DNA of 63,856 nt from Streptomyces sp. NRRL S-31 (GCF_000718775.1 NZ_JOCB01000040.1:1-63856); one strand, 5' to 3'. Shown: positions 25,467 through 36,646, counted from the first letter of the stretch. The notes: generated by a model from the sequence alone, not told the origin. Translations and numbers: made by a program.

Positions 25467-27608
25467 TCAGGCCGGCTTCGGCGCGGGTACCTTCTGTGCC
25501 GCCGGAGCCGGAGCCGGGGTCGACGCGGCCGCCGAAGCCGAACCGGACGCAGTCGCCGTAGCCGTAGCCGTAGCCGCAGCCGCCACCGTCCCCGTTCCCG
25601 CCCGCGCCGGTGTTCCCGCAGTGAACTGCCGCGCCTGGAGCGTGTACAGCTCGGCGTAGACACCACCCCTGGCCAGCAGCTCCTCCGGGGTGCCGGACTC
25701 CACCAGGCGCCCCTGCTCCAGGACGTGCACCAGATCGGCGTGACGTACCGAGGCCAGCCGGTGGGTGATCAGGACCACCGTCTGCCCGCCGTCCGCGAGT
25801 GCCCGGATCTTCTCGAAGACCTCCAGCTCGGCGCGCGCGTCCAGGGCCGCCGTCGGCTCGTCCACGATCAGGATGCTCCCGCGCCGGTAGGCGGCCCGGG
25901 CGATGCCCAACCGCTGCCACTGGCCGCCGGACAGCTCGTGACCGCCGCTGAAGTTCCGGGCGAGCAGGGTGTCCAGGCCACGCGGCAGTTCCGCGACCAC
26001 CTCCTGGGCGCCCGCCTCGGCGATCGACGCGGCCAGGCGTTCCTCGGTCATCGGCGCGGCGGAGCGGCCGACGGCCACGTTCACCCGGGCGGTGAACGGC
26101 CAGCGCTTGAAGTCCTGGGCCACCATCGCGATGCGCTCGGCGAGCAGCCGCCGGTCGGCCCGCGCGGCGTCGACGCCGTCCCACAGGATCCGGCCGCGGC
26201 TCGGGGTGTACAGCCCCGCGAGCAGTTTCACCAGGGTGGTCTTGCCCGAGCCGTTCTCGCCGACGAGCGCGATGATGCGACCCAGGGGCAGGGTGAGGGT
26301 GACGTCGTCCAGGGCGGGGCGGGGCGGAGTCCCCGGGGGAAGGCCGGCCGGGTGCGAGTCGGTCGGGTGCGCGTCGGTCGGCTGAGCGTCGGCCGGGTGC
26401 TCGTCGTGCGGATAGCTGAAGGTGACGTTCTCGAAGCGGATCTCCTTCGGGTCCTCCGGCAGCGGCTCTCCGCCCGCCGGGATGGCCCGCTCGGCCGCCG
26501 CCACGTACAGCCGTTCGAGGTCCCCCACGAACAGGGCCTCCTCGTGCAACTGGTTGATCTCCAGCACCAGCGTGTCCAGGCTCGCGGCCCCCGTACGGAT
26601 CGCGATCACCGCCGTACCGGCCACCGCCAGGGCCATCGCGCCGCCCAGCAGCAGCGCGCCCAGCGTCGCGTAGGTCGCCAGGGTCGCGAGGCCCGTCCAG
26701 GCGGCGGCGATCAGGCCGGTCCGGGCGGCCAGCCGGGACAACCGGGCCTGTTCCGCCTCCGCGGTCTCCGACATGGACCGGAAGTGCCGCAACAGGAACG
26801 GGCCCACCGCGTGCACCCGGATCTCCGGGGCGGCGGCCGGCTCGGTGAGCAGGTTGCCGATCAACTGGCCGGCCCGCGAGTGCTGCACCCAGGTGTGGAA
26901 CGACTCGTAGCGGCGCCGGGCGTTGGTCAGCGCGCTCCACGCGCTGGGCAGGGTCATCGTGACCAGCAGCGGCAGCAGCGCCGGATGCAGCACGGTGAGC
27001 ACGCCCGCCGCCGCGACCAGCGAGATCATCGCGTTGATCACCCGTGCGCCGTAGCCGATCATGTGCCGGGCGGACCGCGCGCCGTACTGGGCCGTGTCCA
27101 GCAGCTTGTGGAAGGCGTGGTCCTCGATCGCGGCCAGCTCGACGTTCGCGGCGCGTTCCAGGTACAGCTCCGTCGCCACCCGCTCCACCTTCGGCTCCAG
27201 CCGTCCGGTGGCGTACGTCGAGGCGCCCCGCAGCAGCGCCGCGACCAGCATCACGGTGGCCATCACCACCAGGGCGGGGGCGGCCGACCGCAGCCGCTGC
27301 TCGATGTCCGGGCCGGTGAGCAGCTTGCCGAGCGCGCTGTTCACGGCCAGCAGACTCACCGCCTGGGCCGCGCCCCGGCCCACCTCGGCGCACAGCACCA
27401 CCCGTGCGGCCCGCGCGTCGGCCTGCCGGGCCAGCCGGAGACTCGACGCCAGCATGCCCGGCAGCCGGACCAGCATCGCCCGGAAGCTCAGCGTCAGAAA
27501 GGCGTCCGCGTGCTGGTTCCAGCCCATGTCGTACCGCAGCGGCCCGCCGAACAGCAGCCTCTCCGACGCCGACACCACGGGCTCGGGCGCCCCCCGTCTC
27601 TTCCTCAC
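25467..27608 (-). CDS. ABC exporter, fused permease and ATPase
   Basis: A 713-aa half-transporter. N-terminal membrane helices (about residues 60-345) are followed by a nucleotide-binding domain with ALVGENGSGKTTLV (Walker A), FSGGHELSGGQWQRLGIARAAYR (signature) and SILIVDEPTAALD (Walker B), then the H-loop ITHRLASV. The type resembles exporters of peptides or lipids; the cargo is unknown. Two oddities appear. A DAHPTD-type repeat (coded at 26340-26410) is inserted just after the A-loop strand FSYPHDE. The C-terminus is a low-complexity Ala/Thr/Pro tail from a 6-bp repeat (25555-25595). The start is GTG 27608 with GGGAGGT upstream. Confidence 0.88.
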   Translation of the reverse strand: MRKRRGAPEPVVSASERLLFGGPLRYDMGWNQHADAFLTLSFRAMLVRLPGMLASSLRLARQADARAARVVLCAEVGRGAAQAVSLLAVNSALGKLLTGPDIEQRLRSAAPALVVMATVMLVAALLRGASTYATGRLEPKVERVATELYLERAANVELAAIEDHAFHKLLDTAQYGARSARHMIGYGARVINAMISLVAAAGVLTVLHPALLPLLVTMTLPSAWSALTNARRRYESFHTWVQHSRAGQLIGNLLTEPAAAPEIRVHAVGPFLLRHFRSMSETAEAEQARLSRLAARTGLIAAAWTGLATLATYATLGALLLGGAMALAVAGTAVIAIRTGAASLDTLVLEINQLHEEALFVGDLERLYVAAAERAIPAGGEPLPEDPKEIRFENVTFSYPHDEHPADAQPTDAHPTDSHPAGLPPGTPPRPALDDVTLTLPLGRIIALVGENGSGKTTLVKLLAGLYTPSRGRILWDGVDAARADRRLLAERIAMVAQDFKRWPFTARVNVAVGRSAAPMTEERLAASIAEAGAQEVVAELPRGLDTLLARNFSGGHELSGGQWQRLGIARAAYRRGSILIVDEPTAALDARAELEVFEKIRALADGGQTVVLITHRLASVRHADLVHVLEQGRLVESGTPEELLARGGVYAELYTLQARQFTAGTPARAGTGTVAAAATATATATASGSASAAASTPAPAPAAQKVPAPKPA

Positions 27609-27796
27609 CGTGACCTCCCGTACGACCCCGACGGAACGGCCACTATCGCGGCCGGGGCGGCGGCCCGGCAGGGCGCGAGGAGAAGTGCGAGGGGCGCGGG
27701 GGGAGCACGGTCCGCGGCGGTGCGGGCGGGTGGCGCGCCGTCCGGGCGGACCGGGCGGCGCGCGTGGAGGTCAGGCCGACGCGGTCCGCGCGGCGG

Positions 27797-28285
27797 TCAG
27801 GCCGACGCTGCCCGCGACCAGTCCGGGACCGTGTCCGTCACCCGGCACAGCGCCAGGTACAGCGGGATCGGCGGGGTGTATGGGACGGTGCCCTCGGGGC
27901 GGTGGATGAGCCGGGCGGTGCCGTTGATCAGGGCACCGGTGGCGTAGCGGGCCGGGGCCGGCCAGGGCAGCGCGTAGTCGGAGTCCGACGGGACGATCCA
28001 CCACCAGCGGGTGCCGTCGGCGTACACGCAGCCCACTCGCGGCAGCCGGGGTACGACGAGCGGACCGAGGCGGTCGGGGACGGCCACCGCGTCACAGCCG
28101 AGCGGAGCCGTCATGCCGTCCGGCAGGGACAGGCGCCGGCCCGGGTCCGGCGCGGGCCGCCGGCGTTGCAGCCGTACCAGCGTGTTCAGGCCGATCGCGG
28201 CCCCCGGACCGGCACCGATGCCACCGGATCCCCCGATGCCACCGGACCTCCCGGCGCCGCTCCCGGTACCGCCGACGCCCGTCAT
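27797..28285 (-). CDS. Protein of unknown function coupled to the anti-sigma-like ATPase
   Basis: A 162-aa protein with a Gly-rich N-terminus (TGVGGTGSGAGRSGGIGG). A compact domain follows, containing LSLPDGMTAPLGCDAVAVPDRLGPLVV, GCVYADGTRWWWIVPSDSDYALPWP and GTVPYTPPIPLYLALCRVTDTVPDW. I do not recognise a named family, but this kind of gene often accompanies the ATPase gene in Streptomyces WhiJ/AbaA-type clusters. ATG 28285 overlaps the ATPase stop (ATGA), so the two are translationally coupled. Confidence 0.72.
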   Translation of the reverse strand: MTGVGGTGSGAGRSGGIGGSGGIGAGPGAAIGLNTLVRLQRRRPAPDPGRRLSLPDGMTAPLGCDAVAVPDRLGPLVVPRLPRVGCVYADGTRWWWIVPSDSDYALPWPAPARYATGALINGTARLIHRPEGTVPYTPPIPLYLALCRVTDTVPDWSRAASA

Positions 28286-29094
28286 CGGTGCTCCCCGGGG
28301 AGACGCTGCCCGGGCGCGCGGTACGAGTACTGCTGCCCCGGCTCCCCCTGCTCGTACCGCGCCGGCTCGGCCTGCCCGCGCTGCCAGCGCTCCCCGTGCC
28401 CGCGCCGTCCCGACTCGCCGCGCCCGGCGAACTCCGCGTCCCGCAGGCCCGCCTCGGCCGACCGTTTGTCGTCGGAGACATCGGAGACATCGGAGACATC
28501 GGAGTCGTCGGGGCGGCCCGGCTTGGGGCGGGCGCCCCAGCCCAGGTCGCCCCGCGGCTCCGCAGGGTCCGGGTCGGCGTCGGTCCGGCGGGACAGCTCG
28601 GCCCAGACCAGCAGTCCAGGGCCGTGCTCCTGGGCACCCCAGGACCGGCACAGCACGTCGACGAGGAGCAATCCCCTCCCGTGCTCCTCGTCGGGTCGCT
28701 GCGGGGACGGGTGGGGTTCACCAGGAGCACAGCCCTCGTCGCGTACGGCTATGCGCACCGTGTCGTCGTGGTCGTGCAGCTCGCACACCACCCGGCCGCT
28801 CGCCGTGTGCACGATCGCGTTGGTGACCAGCTCGGAAATGACCAGGGCCGCGTTGTCGCAGGTGTCCGCGCAGACCGACCAGCCGGACAGCCGGGCGCGC
28901 GTCAGGCGTCTGGCCTGGGCGACGGAACCGGGATGTGCGGCCAGCTCGAAGCGGAAGGAGCGCCCGGCGGCGCGCCCCCGGGGGACGACGCCCTCACGCG
29001 CGCTCGCACCGGCTCGCGCGGGGGAACCCCCATCGGCACCGAGACCGCGAGGGCCTGCGGCGGCGTCTGTTCCTAAAGGCGCGGACGGAATCAC
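28282..29094 (-). CDS. Anti-sigma-factor-like ATP-binding protein (RsbW/AbaA-ORFA type)
   Basis: A 270-aa protein with a GHKL ATPase fold (about residues 50-165). The N box is ELVTNAIVHT. The G1 and G2 positions are AVRDEGCAPG and EEHGRGLLLVDVLCRSWG. This is the single-domain serine-kinase type related to RsbW and SpoIIAB. A long hydrophilic C-terminus follows, with DSDVSDVSDVSD repeats and a Gln/Tyr-rich end. I chose GTG 29094; GTG 29103 and TTG 29130 are alternatives, and none has a strong ribosome binding site. It is divergent from the XRE regulator, as in whiJ-type clusters. Confidence 0.8.
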   Translation of the reverse strand: MIPSAPLGTDAAAGPRGLGADGGSPARAGASAREGVVPRGRAAGRSFRFELAAHPGSVAQARRLTRARLSGWSVCADTCDNAALVISELVTNAIVHTASGRVVCELHDHDDTVRIAVRDEGCAPGEPHPSPQRPDEEHGRGLLLVDVLCRSWGAQEHGPGLLVWAELSRRTDADPDPAEPRGDLGWGARPKPGRPDDSDVSDVSDVSDDKRSAEAGLRDAEFAGRGESGRRGHGERWQRGQAEPARYEQGEPGQQYSYRAPGQRLPGEHR

Positions 29095-29130
29095 GCCTGC
29101 CACTATCGCCCTGCCACGGACACTTGGCAA

Positions 29131-29166
29131 GAGTCACTCTGAAAATTGCAGAGTGCTGTGTGACTC
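29131..29166. promoter_or_regulatory. Nested palindrome, candidate operator of the WhiJ-like regulator
   Basis: The inner arms CACTCTG (29135-29141) and CAGAGTG (29149-29155) enclose AAAATTG. The outer arms GAGTCAC (29131-29137) and GTGACTC (29160-29166) are also perfectly complementary. The site is AT-richer than its surroundings. It lies between two divergent genes, 37 nt from the ATPase start and 153 nt from the regulator start. Confidence 0.6.
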
Positions 29167-29318
29167 GGTGAGGGGCCGTGGCACACTGCTCGCAACAGCA
29201 CCTCGCGCGGCGCCAATTGGAGTGGTCGGAGATCCGCCTCGGACTTCGAATGAACCTTCGAATGGCGCCGTAGGGCTGTCAGGAGACATCGCGTGGAGGC
29301 TTCGGTGGAGGTGGGAGC

Positions 29319-30179
29319 GTGAGCGAGCCGCGGTCCGCGCCGACGGTGGGCCAGGTGGTCCTCGGCCGGCGCCTGCTCGACCTGCGGGAACGTGCCGGAC
29401 TGAAGCGCGAGGAGGCCGCCCGGGTCCTCCGCGTCGCCCCCGCCACCATCCGCCGCATGGAGACGGCCGAGGTCGCCCTCAAGATCCCGTACCTGCAACT
29501 GCTGCTGAAGGCCTACGGCGTCCCCGAGGACGAGGCGGAACTCTTCGTCCAACTGGCCGAGGAGGCGAACCTGCCCGGCTGGTGGCAGCGCTTCCACGAC
29601 ATCCTGCCGGGCTGGTTCTCGATGTACGTCAGCCTGGAGGGGGCGGCCGCCCTCATCCGCTCATACGAGCCGCACTTCGTCCCCGGTCTGCTCCAGACCG
29701 AGGACTACGCGCGCGCGGTGCTGAAGTCCGGCGCCATCGGCCAGACCAGCCCGGAGGACATCGAGCGCCATGTCGCGCTGCGCATGCAACGCCAGGAGCT
29801 GCTCACCCGTCCCGACGCCCCCCGCTTCTGGGCGGTGATGGACGAGACGGCCCTGCGCCGCCAGGTCGGTGGGCCGGAGGTGATGCGTGCGCAGATCGAC
29901 AAGTTGCTTGAGGCCACGAAGCTGGCCCATGTGACGCTCCAGGTCGCCCCGTTCGCCAACGGGCCGCACCCGGGGACGTACGGGCCCTTCGTGCTGTTCC
30001 GATTTGCCATGTCAGAACTGCCGGACATGGTCTACAGCGAGTACCTGACCGGCGCCGTCTACCTGGACGCGCGCACCGAGGTGGCGACCCACCTGGAGGT
30101 CATGGACCGCATGGCGGCGCAGGCCGCTACGGCACAACGCACGAAGGAGATCCTCCGGGATCTTCGCAAGGAGCTGTGA
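29319..30179 (+). CDS. XRE-family regulator with DUF5753 domain (WhiJ-like)
   Basis: A 286-aa DNA-binding protein. The N-terminal helix-turn-helix (about residues 8-65) includes GRRLLDLRERAGLKREEAARVLRVAPATIRRMETAEV. The DUF5753 domain (about 95-275) contains YEPHFVPGLLQTEDYARAVL, RQELLTRPDAPRFWAVMDETALRRQVGG and HVTLQVAPFANGPHPGTYGPFVLFRF. This architecture defines the WhiJ-like regulators of Streptomyces that pair with DUF397 (BldB-like) proteins to control development and antibiotic production. The start is GTG 29319 with GGAGGTGGGAG upstream. Its stop abuts the DUF397 start (TGAATG), indicating coupling. Confidence 0.93.
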   Translation: MSEPRSAPTVGQVVLGRRLLDLRERAGLKREEAARVLRVAPATIRRMETAEVALKIPYLQLLLKAYGVPEDEAELFVQLAEEANLPGWWQRFHDILPGWFSMYVSLEGAAALIRSYEPHFVPGLLQTEDYARAVLKSGAIGQTSPEDIERHVALRMQRQELLTRPDAPRFWAVMDETALRRQVGGPEVMRAQIDKLLEATKLAHVTLQVAPFANGPHPGTYGPFVLFRFAMSELPDMVYSEYLTGAVYLDARTEVATHLEVMDRMAAQAATAQRTKEILRDLRKEL

Positions 30180-30434
30180 ATGGAACGCATCAAGCCGCGC
30201 GGGCGTGTCTACAACGGCATGCCCGCGCGGGAGTTGGGCAGCGAGGGGTGGCACAAGCCCTGGAGCGGCGGCAACGGCGGGAACTGCCTGGAGGCGATGA
30301 AGCTCGCCGACGGCCGGATAGCCGTACGCCAGTCGACCGATCCGGACGGACCGGCGCTGATCTACACCATGGACGAGATGACCGCGTTCATCCGGGGCGC
30401 CAAGGCGGGGGAGGCCGACTTCCTGCTTACCTGA
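30180..30434 (+). CDS. DUF397 protein (BldB/AbaA-ORFD-like)
   Basis: An 84-aa protein with the DUF397 pattern: WHKPWSGGNGGNCLEAMKLADGRIAVRQSTDPDGPALIYTMDEMTAFIRGAKAGEADFL. These small proteins are known partners of WhiJ-like regulators. The first 20 residues are an extra N-terminal segment, longer than many family members. It starts immediately after the regulator stop. Confidence 0.92.
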   Translation: MERIKPRGRVYNGMPARELGSEGWHKPWSGGNGGNCLEAMKLADGRIAVRQSTDPDGPALIYTMDEMTAFIRGAKAGEADFLLT

Positions 30435-30440
30435 TCTCAT

Positions 30441-30467
30441 CGACGGCCCGGCCTCACGGTCCGTCGG
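30441..30467 (+). terminator. Probable terminator after the DUF397 gene
   Basis: CGACGGCCC and GGTCCGTCG form a 9-bp stem with one mismatch, followed by GGCGATATTTTGATT, a T-containing tail rare in this genome. Confidence 0.55.
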
Positions 30468-30548
30468 CGATATTTTGATTGTTGCTCAGCTTCCCCATGG
30501 TGACAGTGACTTGATCATTCAACGCGTCCGACGTTCACGGAGTGCCGC

Positions 30549-31358
30549 ATGACAGGGCAGGACCCGACCGCCATCGAGATCGACACCAGCAAGCCGCATC
30601 CCGCGCGGATGTACGACTGGTATCTCGGCGGCAAGGACAACTACCCCGTCGACGAGGCGATGGGCCGGCAGATGCTGGCCCTCGACCCCCGGGTGCCGGT
30701 GATGGCCCGGGTCAACCGCGCGTTCATGCACCGGGCCACCCGGTGGCTGGCCGCGCGGGGCGTACGGCAGTTCCTGGACATCGGCACCGGCATACCGACC
30801 GAGCCGAACCTGCACCAGGTCGCCCAGCAGGTCACGCCGGACGCCCGGGTCGTCTACTGCGACAACGACCCGATCGTGCTGGCCCACGCGGCGGCCCTGC
30901 TGCGCAGCACACCCCAGGGCGTCACCGAGTACCTCCAGGCCGATGTGCGCGACCCGGACGCGATCATCGAGGGCGCCGGGCGGATCCTGGACCTCGGCCG
31001 GCCGGTCGCCCTCTCCCTGGTCGCCCTGCTGCACTTCATCACCGACGAGGACGGCGCACACGACCTCGTCTCCCGGCTGCTGGCCGCCCTGCCGTCCGGC
31101 AGCTACCTGATGATGACCCACGCCACGGCCGACTTCACCCCTGAGGAGTCGGCGGCGGCCACCGAGAAGCTCAAGGCCGCCGGCATCACCCTCGCCCTGC
31201 GCTCCCGCGAGGCGTTCACCCGCTTCTTCGCCGGCCTGGAGCTGATCGACCCCGGCGTCGAGGTGGTCCACCAGTGGCACCCCGAACTGGGCGAACCGGT
31301 GCCGGGCCAGGACGACGGCGTGATCCCGGGGTACGGCGCGGTGGCCCGCAAGCCCTAG
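30549..31358 (+). CDS. DUF574 (Methyltransf_19) SAM-dependent methyltransferase
   Basis: A 269-aa protein with IEIDTSKPHPARMYDWYLGGKDNYPVDE at the N-terminus and FLDIGTGIPTEPNLHQVAQ (SAM loop). VVYCDNDPIVLAHAAALL, YLQADVRDPDAI and VALSLVALLHFITDEDGAHDLV follow. These are diagnostic of the Streptomyces DUF574 family, whose methyl acceptor is unknown. Many copies occur near WhiJ-type regulators, as here. ATG 30549 has CGGAG upstream. Confidence 0.93.
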   Translation: MTGQDPTAIEIDTSKPHPARMYDWYLGGKDNYPVDEAMGRQMLALDPRVPVMARVNRAFMHRATRWLAARGVRQFLDIGTGIPTEPNLHQVAQQVTPDARVVYCDNDPIVLAHAAALLRSTPQGVTEYLQADVRDPDAIIEGAGRILDLGRPVALSLVALLHFITDEDGAHDLVSRLLAALPSGSYLMMTHATADFTPEESAAATEKLKAAGITLALRSREAFTRFFAGLELIDPGVEVVHQWHPELGEPVPGQDDGVIPGYGAVARKP

Positions 31359-31428
31359 CACCTACGGCGGCATCCGGCGAGCCCCGCACCGGCTCCCGGC
31401 CCCTGGCCGCCCCTTGCCCCGTCCTCTG

Positions 31429-31468
31429 GGCTCACCGGCTCACCGGCTCACCGGCTTACCGGTTCACC
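31429..31468. repeat. 8-bp tandem repeat (GGCTCACC)n
   Basis: Five units, the last two with a single substitution each (GGCTTACC, GGTTCACC). The array reaches into the final codons and stop of the MocR gene on the other strand. Confidence 0.85.
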
Positions 31469-32903
31469 CCGGCGGCAGCACGCGGCACAGCGCCTCCAGC
31501 GCCGCTGCGTAGGCGTGCTCCGCAGGGGCCGCGTATCCCACCACCAGGCCGTCGTCGGCCGCCGCCGGGCCGCGTGGATGCCGGAACGCGGCCAGACCGT
31601 CCAGGGCGACGCCCTGCCACGCGGCGGCCTTCACGGTGGACCGCTCCGTGCCGGGCGGCAGCCGCAGCACCGCGTGCAGCCCGGCGGCGATGCCCGTCAC
31701 CTCGATGTGCGGCGCGTCCTCGGCGAGGGCGGCGACGAGCCGGTCGCGCCGCCGCCGGTACGTCTGCCGCATGCGCCGCACATGGCGGTCGTACGATCCA
31801 CAGGCCATGAAGTCCGCGAGCGCGAGCTGGTCCAGGACGCTGGCCCACCCCTCCCGCTCGCCCTTCGCCGCCAGCACCGGCCCCACATACCGCTGTGGCA
31901 GGACCATCCAGCCCAGCCGCAACGCCGGCGACAGGCTCTTGCTGACCGACCCGATGTGGATCACCCGCTCCGGATCGAGTCCCTGGAGCGCGCCGACGGG
32001 CCGGCGGTCGTAGCGGAACTCGCCGTCGTAGTCGTCCTCCAGCACCACCGCCCCCCGCGCGCGTGCCCAGTCGATCACCGCCGCCCGGCGCTCCGGGTGC
32101 AGCGGGCCGCCGGTCGGGAACTGGTGCGCGGGCGTCAGCAGCACGGCCCGCTCACGCCCGAGCGCGTCCACCCGCGCGCCGTGCTCGTCCAGCGCCAGCG
32201 GTACGGTGCGCACCCCGGCCGCCGCGAGCAGTTCCCGGTGGAAGCCCAGCCCGTACGCCTCGACCCCGAGCGGACCCCGCAGCACCCCGCCCGCGGCCGG
32301 CACCTCCCCAGCGCCCCGGCCGAAGAGCAGCCGCAACGCGTGCGCGAAGCCCGAACAGATCACGATCCGGTCCGGCTCGGTACGCACCCCCCGCGCGCGT
32401 GCCAGGTACTCCGCCAGCGTCTCCCGCAGCTCGCGCCGCCCGGCCGGGTCGCCCGGTCCGAACGCCTCGCTGGGCGCCGCCAGCAGTGCCCGGCGGTACG
32501 ACGCCGACCAGGCCGCGCGCGGGAAGGCCGACGCGTCCGGTGTCCCCTGGCGCAGGTCGTGCCGTGGACCACGCGCGCGCGGGGGCGCCTCCACCGGTGT
32601 CCGGAGGGTGGGCCGCAGGGGCTCCGTCCGGTCGGCGACCCGGGTGCCCGAACCCTGCCGGGAGGTCAGCCAGCCCTCCGCGACCAGTTCCGCGTACGCG
32701 TCGGCCACCGTGTTGCGGGCCACGCCCAGGTCCGCGGCGAGCGACCGGTACGGCGGCAGCCGGGTGCCCGACGCCAGCCGCCCATCGCGCACGGCCTCCC
32801 GCAACGCCCTGGTCAGCGCCGCCCGCCGGCCTCCCGGACCGGACAGCTCCAGATGCAGGTCGGCACCGATCCGCTCCGCGGAATTGACCCACGAATCCGT
32901 CAT
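31464..32903 (-). CDS. MocR/PdxR-type regulator (GntR HTH fused to aminotransferase domain)
   Basis: A 479-aa chimeric regulator. The N-terminal GntR winged helix (about residues 20-92) contains ALREAVRDGRLASGTRLPPYRSLAADLGVARNTVADAYAEL. The class I aminotransferase-like domain contains LTPAHQFPTGG, VVLEDDYDGEFRYD and GSVSKSLSPALRLGW, with PLP lysine K322. MocR proteins use PLP or related amines as effectors. It is divergent from the AhpD-like gene with only 47 bp between starts, so that gene is the likely target. The start is ATG 32903. Confidence 0.92.
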   Translation of the reverse strand: MTDSWVNSAERIGADLHLELSGPGGRRAALTRALREAVRDGRLASGTRLPPYRSLAADLGVARNTVADAYAELVAEGWLTSRQGSGTRVADRTEPLRPTLRTPVEAPPRARGPRHDLRQGTPDASAFPRAAWSASYRRALLAAPSEAFGPGDPAGRRELRETLAEYLARARGVRTEPDRIVICSGFAHALRLLFGRGAGEVPAAGGVLRGPLGVEAYGLGFHRELLAAAGVRTVPLALDEHGARVDALGRERAVLLTPAHQFPTGGPLHPERRAAVIDWARARGAVVLEDDYDGEFRYDRRPVGALQGLDPERVIHIGSVSKSLSPALRLGWMVLPQRYVGPVLAAKGEREGWASVLDQLALADFMACGSYDRHVRRMRQTYRRRRDRLVAALAEDAPHIEVTGIAAGLHAVLRLPPGTERSTVKAAAWQGVALDGLAAFRHPRGPAAADDGLVVGYAAPAEHAYAAALEALCRVLPPG

Positions 32904-32950
32904 GGAAATGCACCCTACAGCCGGTCTTTGGGCCCCATAAGTTGAAGCAG

Positions 32951-33559
32951 ATGACGACGAACACGAACCCGAACACGGCCGCCGCCTCCACGTCCACGTC
33001 GACGTCCACCTCCGCCTCCGCCTCCGCCGTCTCCACTCCCTGTACGACCACCACGCCCGGCATCACCACCGGCATCAGCACCAAGATCGCCGCCGCCGAG
33101 GCCGCCCGCACCCGCCTGGACTTCGCCAAGGCCGCGCCGAAGGTCTTCCGCGCGATCATCGGCCTCGACGCCGCGGCCCGTCAGGGTCTCGACCCCGCCC
33201 TGGTCGAGCTGATCCAGATCCGCGCCTCCCATCTCAACCACTGCGCCTACTGCCTGCACATGCACACCAACGACGCCCGTAAAGCCGGCGAGAGCGAGGA
33301 CCGGCTCCACATGGTCGCCGTCTGGCGCGAGGCCCGGCACTTCTTCACCCCGAGGGAACAGGCCGCCCTCGCCCTGACCGAGGCGGTCACCCTGGTCGCC
33401 GAGGGCGGTGTCCCCGACGCCGTCTACGCGGAGGCCGCCACGCACTTCGACGACCAGGAACTGGCCCAGGTGCTCTCCCTGATCCTCGCGATCAACACGT
33501 GGAACCGGGTGGCCCTGGCCACGGGAAAGGTGGCGGGCACGGACGAACGCGCCGCCTGA
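32951..33559 (+). CDS. Carboxymuconolactone decarboxylase/AhpD family protein
   Basis: A 202-aa protein. The first 45 residues are a Thr/Ser/Ala low-complexity stretch from a 6-bp repeat (STSTSTSTSASASA) not found in the family core. The CMD domain has ELIQIRASHLNHCAYCLHMHTNDARKAGES with the redox CxxC-type motif CAYC and its conserved downstream His, then WREARHFFTPREQAALALTEAVTLV. It probably acts as an alkylhydroperoxidase-like thiol enzyme. ATG 32951 is used; TTG 32942 is an alternative. A CATAAG box sits just upstream in the shared 47-bp gap with the MocR gene. Confidence 0.88.
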   Translation: MTTNTNPNTAAASTSTSTSTSASASAVSTPCTTTTPGITTGISTKIAAAEAARTRLDFAKAAPKVFRAIIGLDAAARQGLDPALVELIQIRASHLNHCAYCLHMHTNDARKAGESEDRLHMVAVWREARHFFTPREQAALALTEAVTLVAEGGVPDAVYAEAATHFDDQELAQVLSLILAINTWNRVALATGKVAGTDERAA

Positions 33560-33674
33560 CCGTTTCGCTGAACCCGAACCCGAACCCGAACCTGGATCAT
33601 GGAGCCGGAGCTTGGACCTCGGCTTCAGCTTTGGCCCGGCTCGGCCTCCTCGGACCACGCTTGCGGACTGGGCC

Positions 33675-35866
<2,192 letters not shown>

Positions 35867-35909
35867 CCGTCCGCGCCGCACCGCCGGACCACCCGGCATC
35901 ATGGTCCCT

Positions 35910-36542
35910 GTGCGACTCGAAGCGATCACCTGGGACCGGCTGGCCGAGCGGCTCGCCGACCGGCTGGCCGACGCCGTGCCCTCCGACGGAGGAGCCTGGC
36001 CGCGGGTCGGCTTCGACGGTGCCCCGGCCGCTCACCCCGGAGACCTCGCCGCGCGGGTCGGTGAGGCGCTGCGGGTACGCGGCAGGCCCTCTCTCGTCAT
36101 CGGCACCGAGGGCTTCCTCCGCCCGGCCTCGCTGCGTCTGGAGCACGGACGGCGGGACACGGAGTCCTACTACAACGGTTGGTTCGACACGGGTGCCCTG
36201 TGGCGGGAGGTCTTCGGTCCGCTCGACCCGGGAGGCAGCGGGCGGATCCTGCCCGACCTGTGGGATCCGGTCACGGACCGGGCCACCCGCAGCCCGTACG
36301 TCCAACTTCCGCCCCGCGGAATCCTTTTGGTCCACGGCCCCCTCCTGCTGCGCCACTGGTTTCCCTTCGATCTGACCGTGCATCTCCTCCTTTCCCCGGG
36401 TGCCCTGCGCCGCCGTACCCCCGAGTCCGACCACTGGACCCTCCCCGCCTTCGCCCGCTACGAGGCCGAGACCGATCCGGCCGGGACGGCGGACGTCCTG
36501 GTCCGTGCCGACGATCCGCGGCACCCCGCCTGGAACGGCTGA
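35910..36542 (+). CDS. Uridine kinase-like protein lacking a canonical P-loop
   Basis: A 210-aa protein aligned by memory to Streptomyces uridine kinase-like proteins: VRLEAITWDRLAERLADRL at the start, RGRPSLVIGTEGFLRPASLRLEHGRRDTESYYNGWFDTGALWREVFGPL in the middle, and LLVHGPLLLRHWFPFDLTVHLLLSPGALRRRT and DVLVRADDPRHPAW near the end. At the P-loop position stands RVGFDGAPAAHPGDLA, with no GK(S/T), so phosphoryl transfer is doubtful. GTG 35910 follows CATCAT by 7 nt, fitting a leaderless start; ATG 35901 is an alternative. Confidence 0.8.
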   Translation: MRLEAITWDRLAERLADRLADAVPSDGGAWPRVGFDGAPAAHPGDLAARVGEALRVRGRPSLVIGTEGFLRPASLRLEHGRRDTESYYNGWFDTGALWREVFGPLDPGGSGRILPDLWDPVTDRATRSPYVQLPPRGILLVHGPLLLRHWFPFDLTVHLLLSPGALRRRTPESDHWTLPAFARYEAETDPAGTADVLVRADDPRHPAWNG

Positions 36543-36646
36543 CCGGCGACACCGTCCAGCGAATCGGCTCGCGTCGTCGGCCCACTCCGCGCGTTCGGCC
36601 GACGGCGGCCCGCCGGCCGTCTCCGCGCCGCGGGGGTGCTCCGGTG

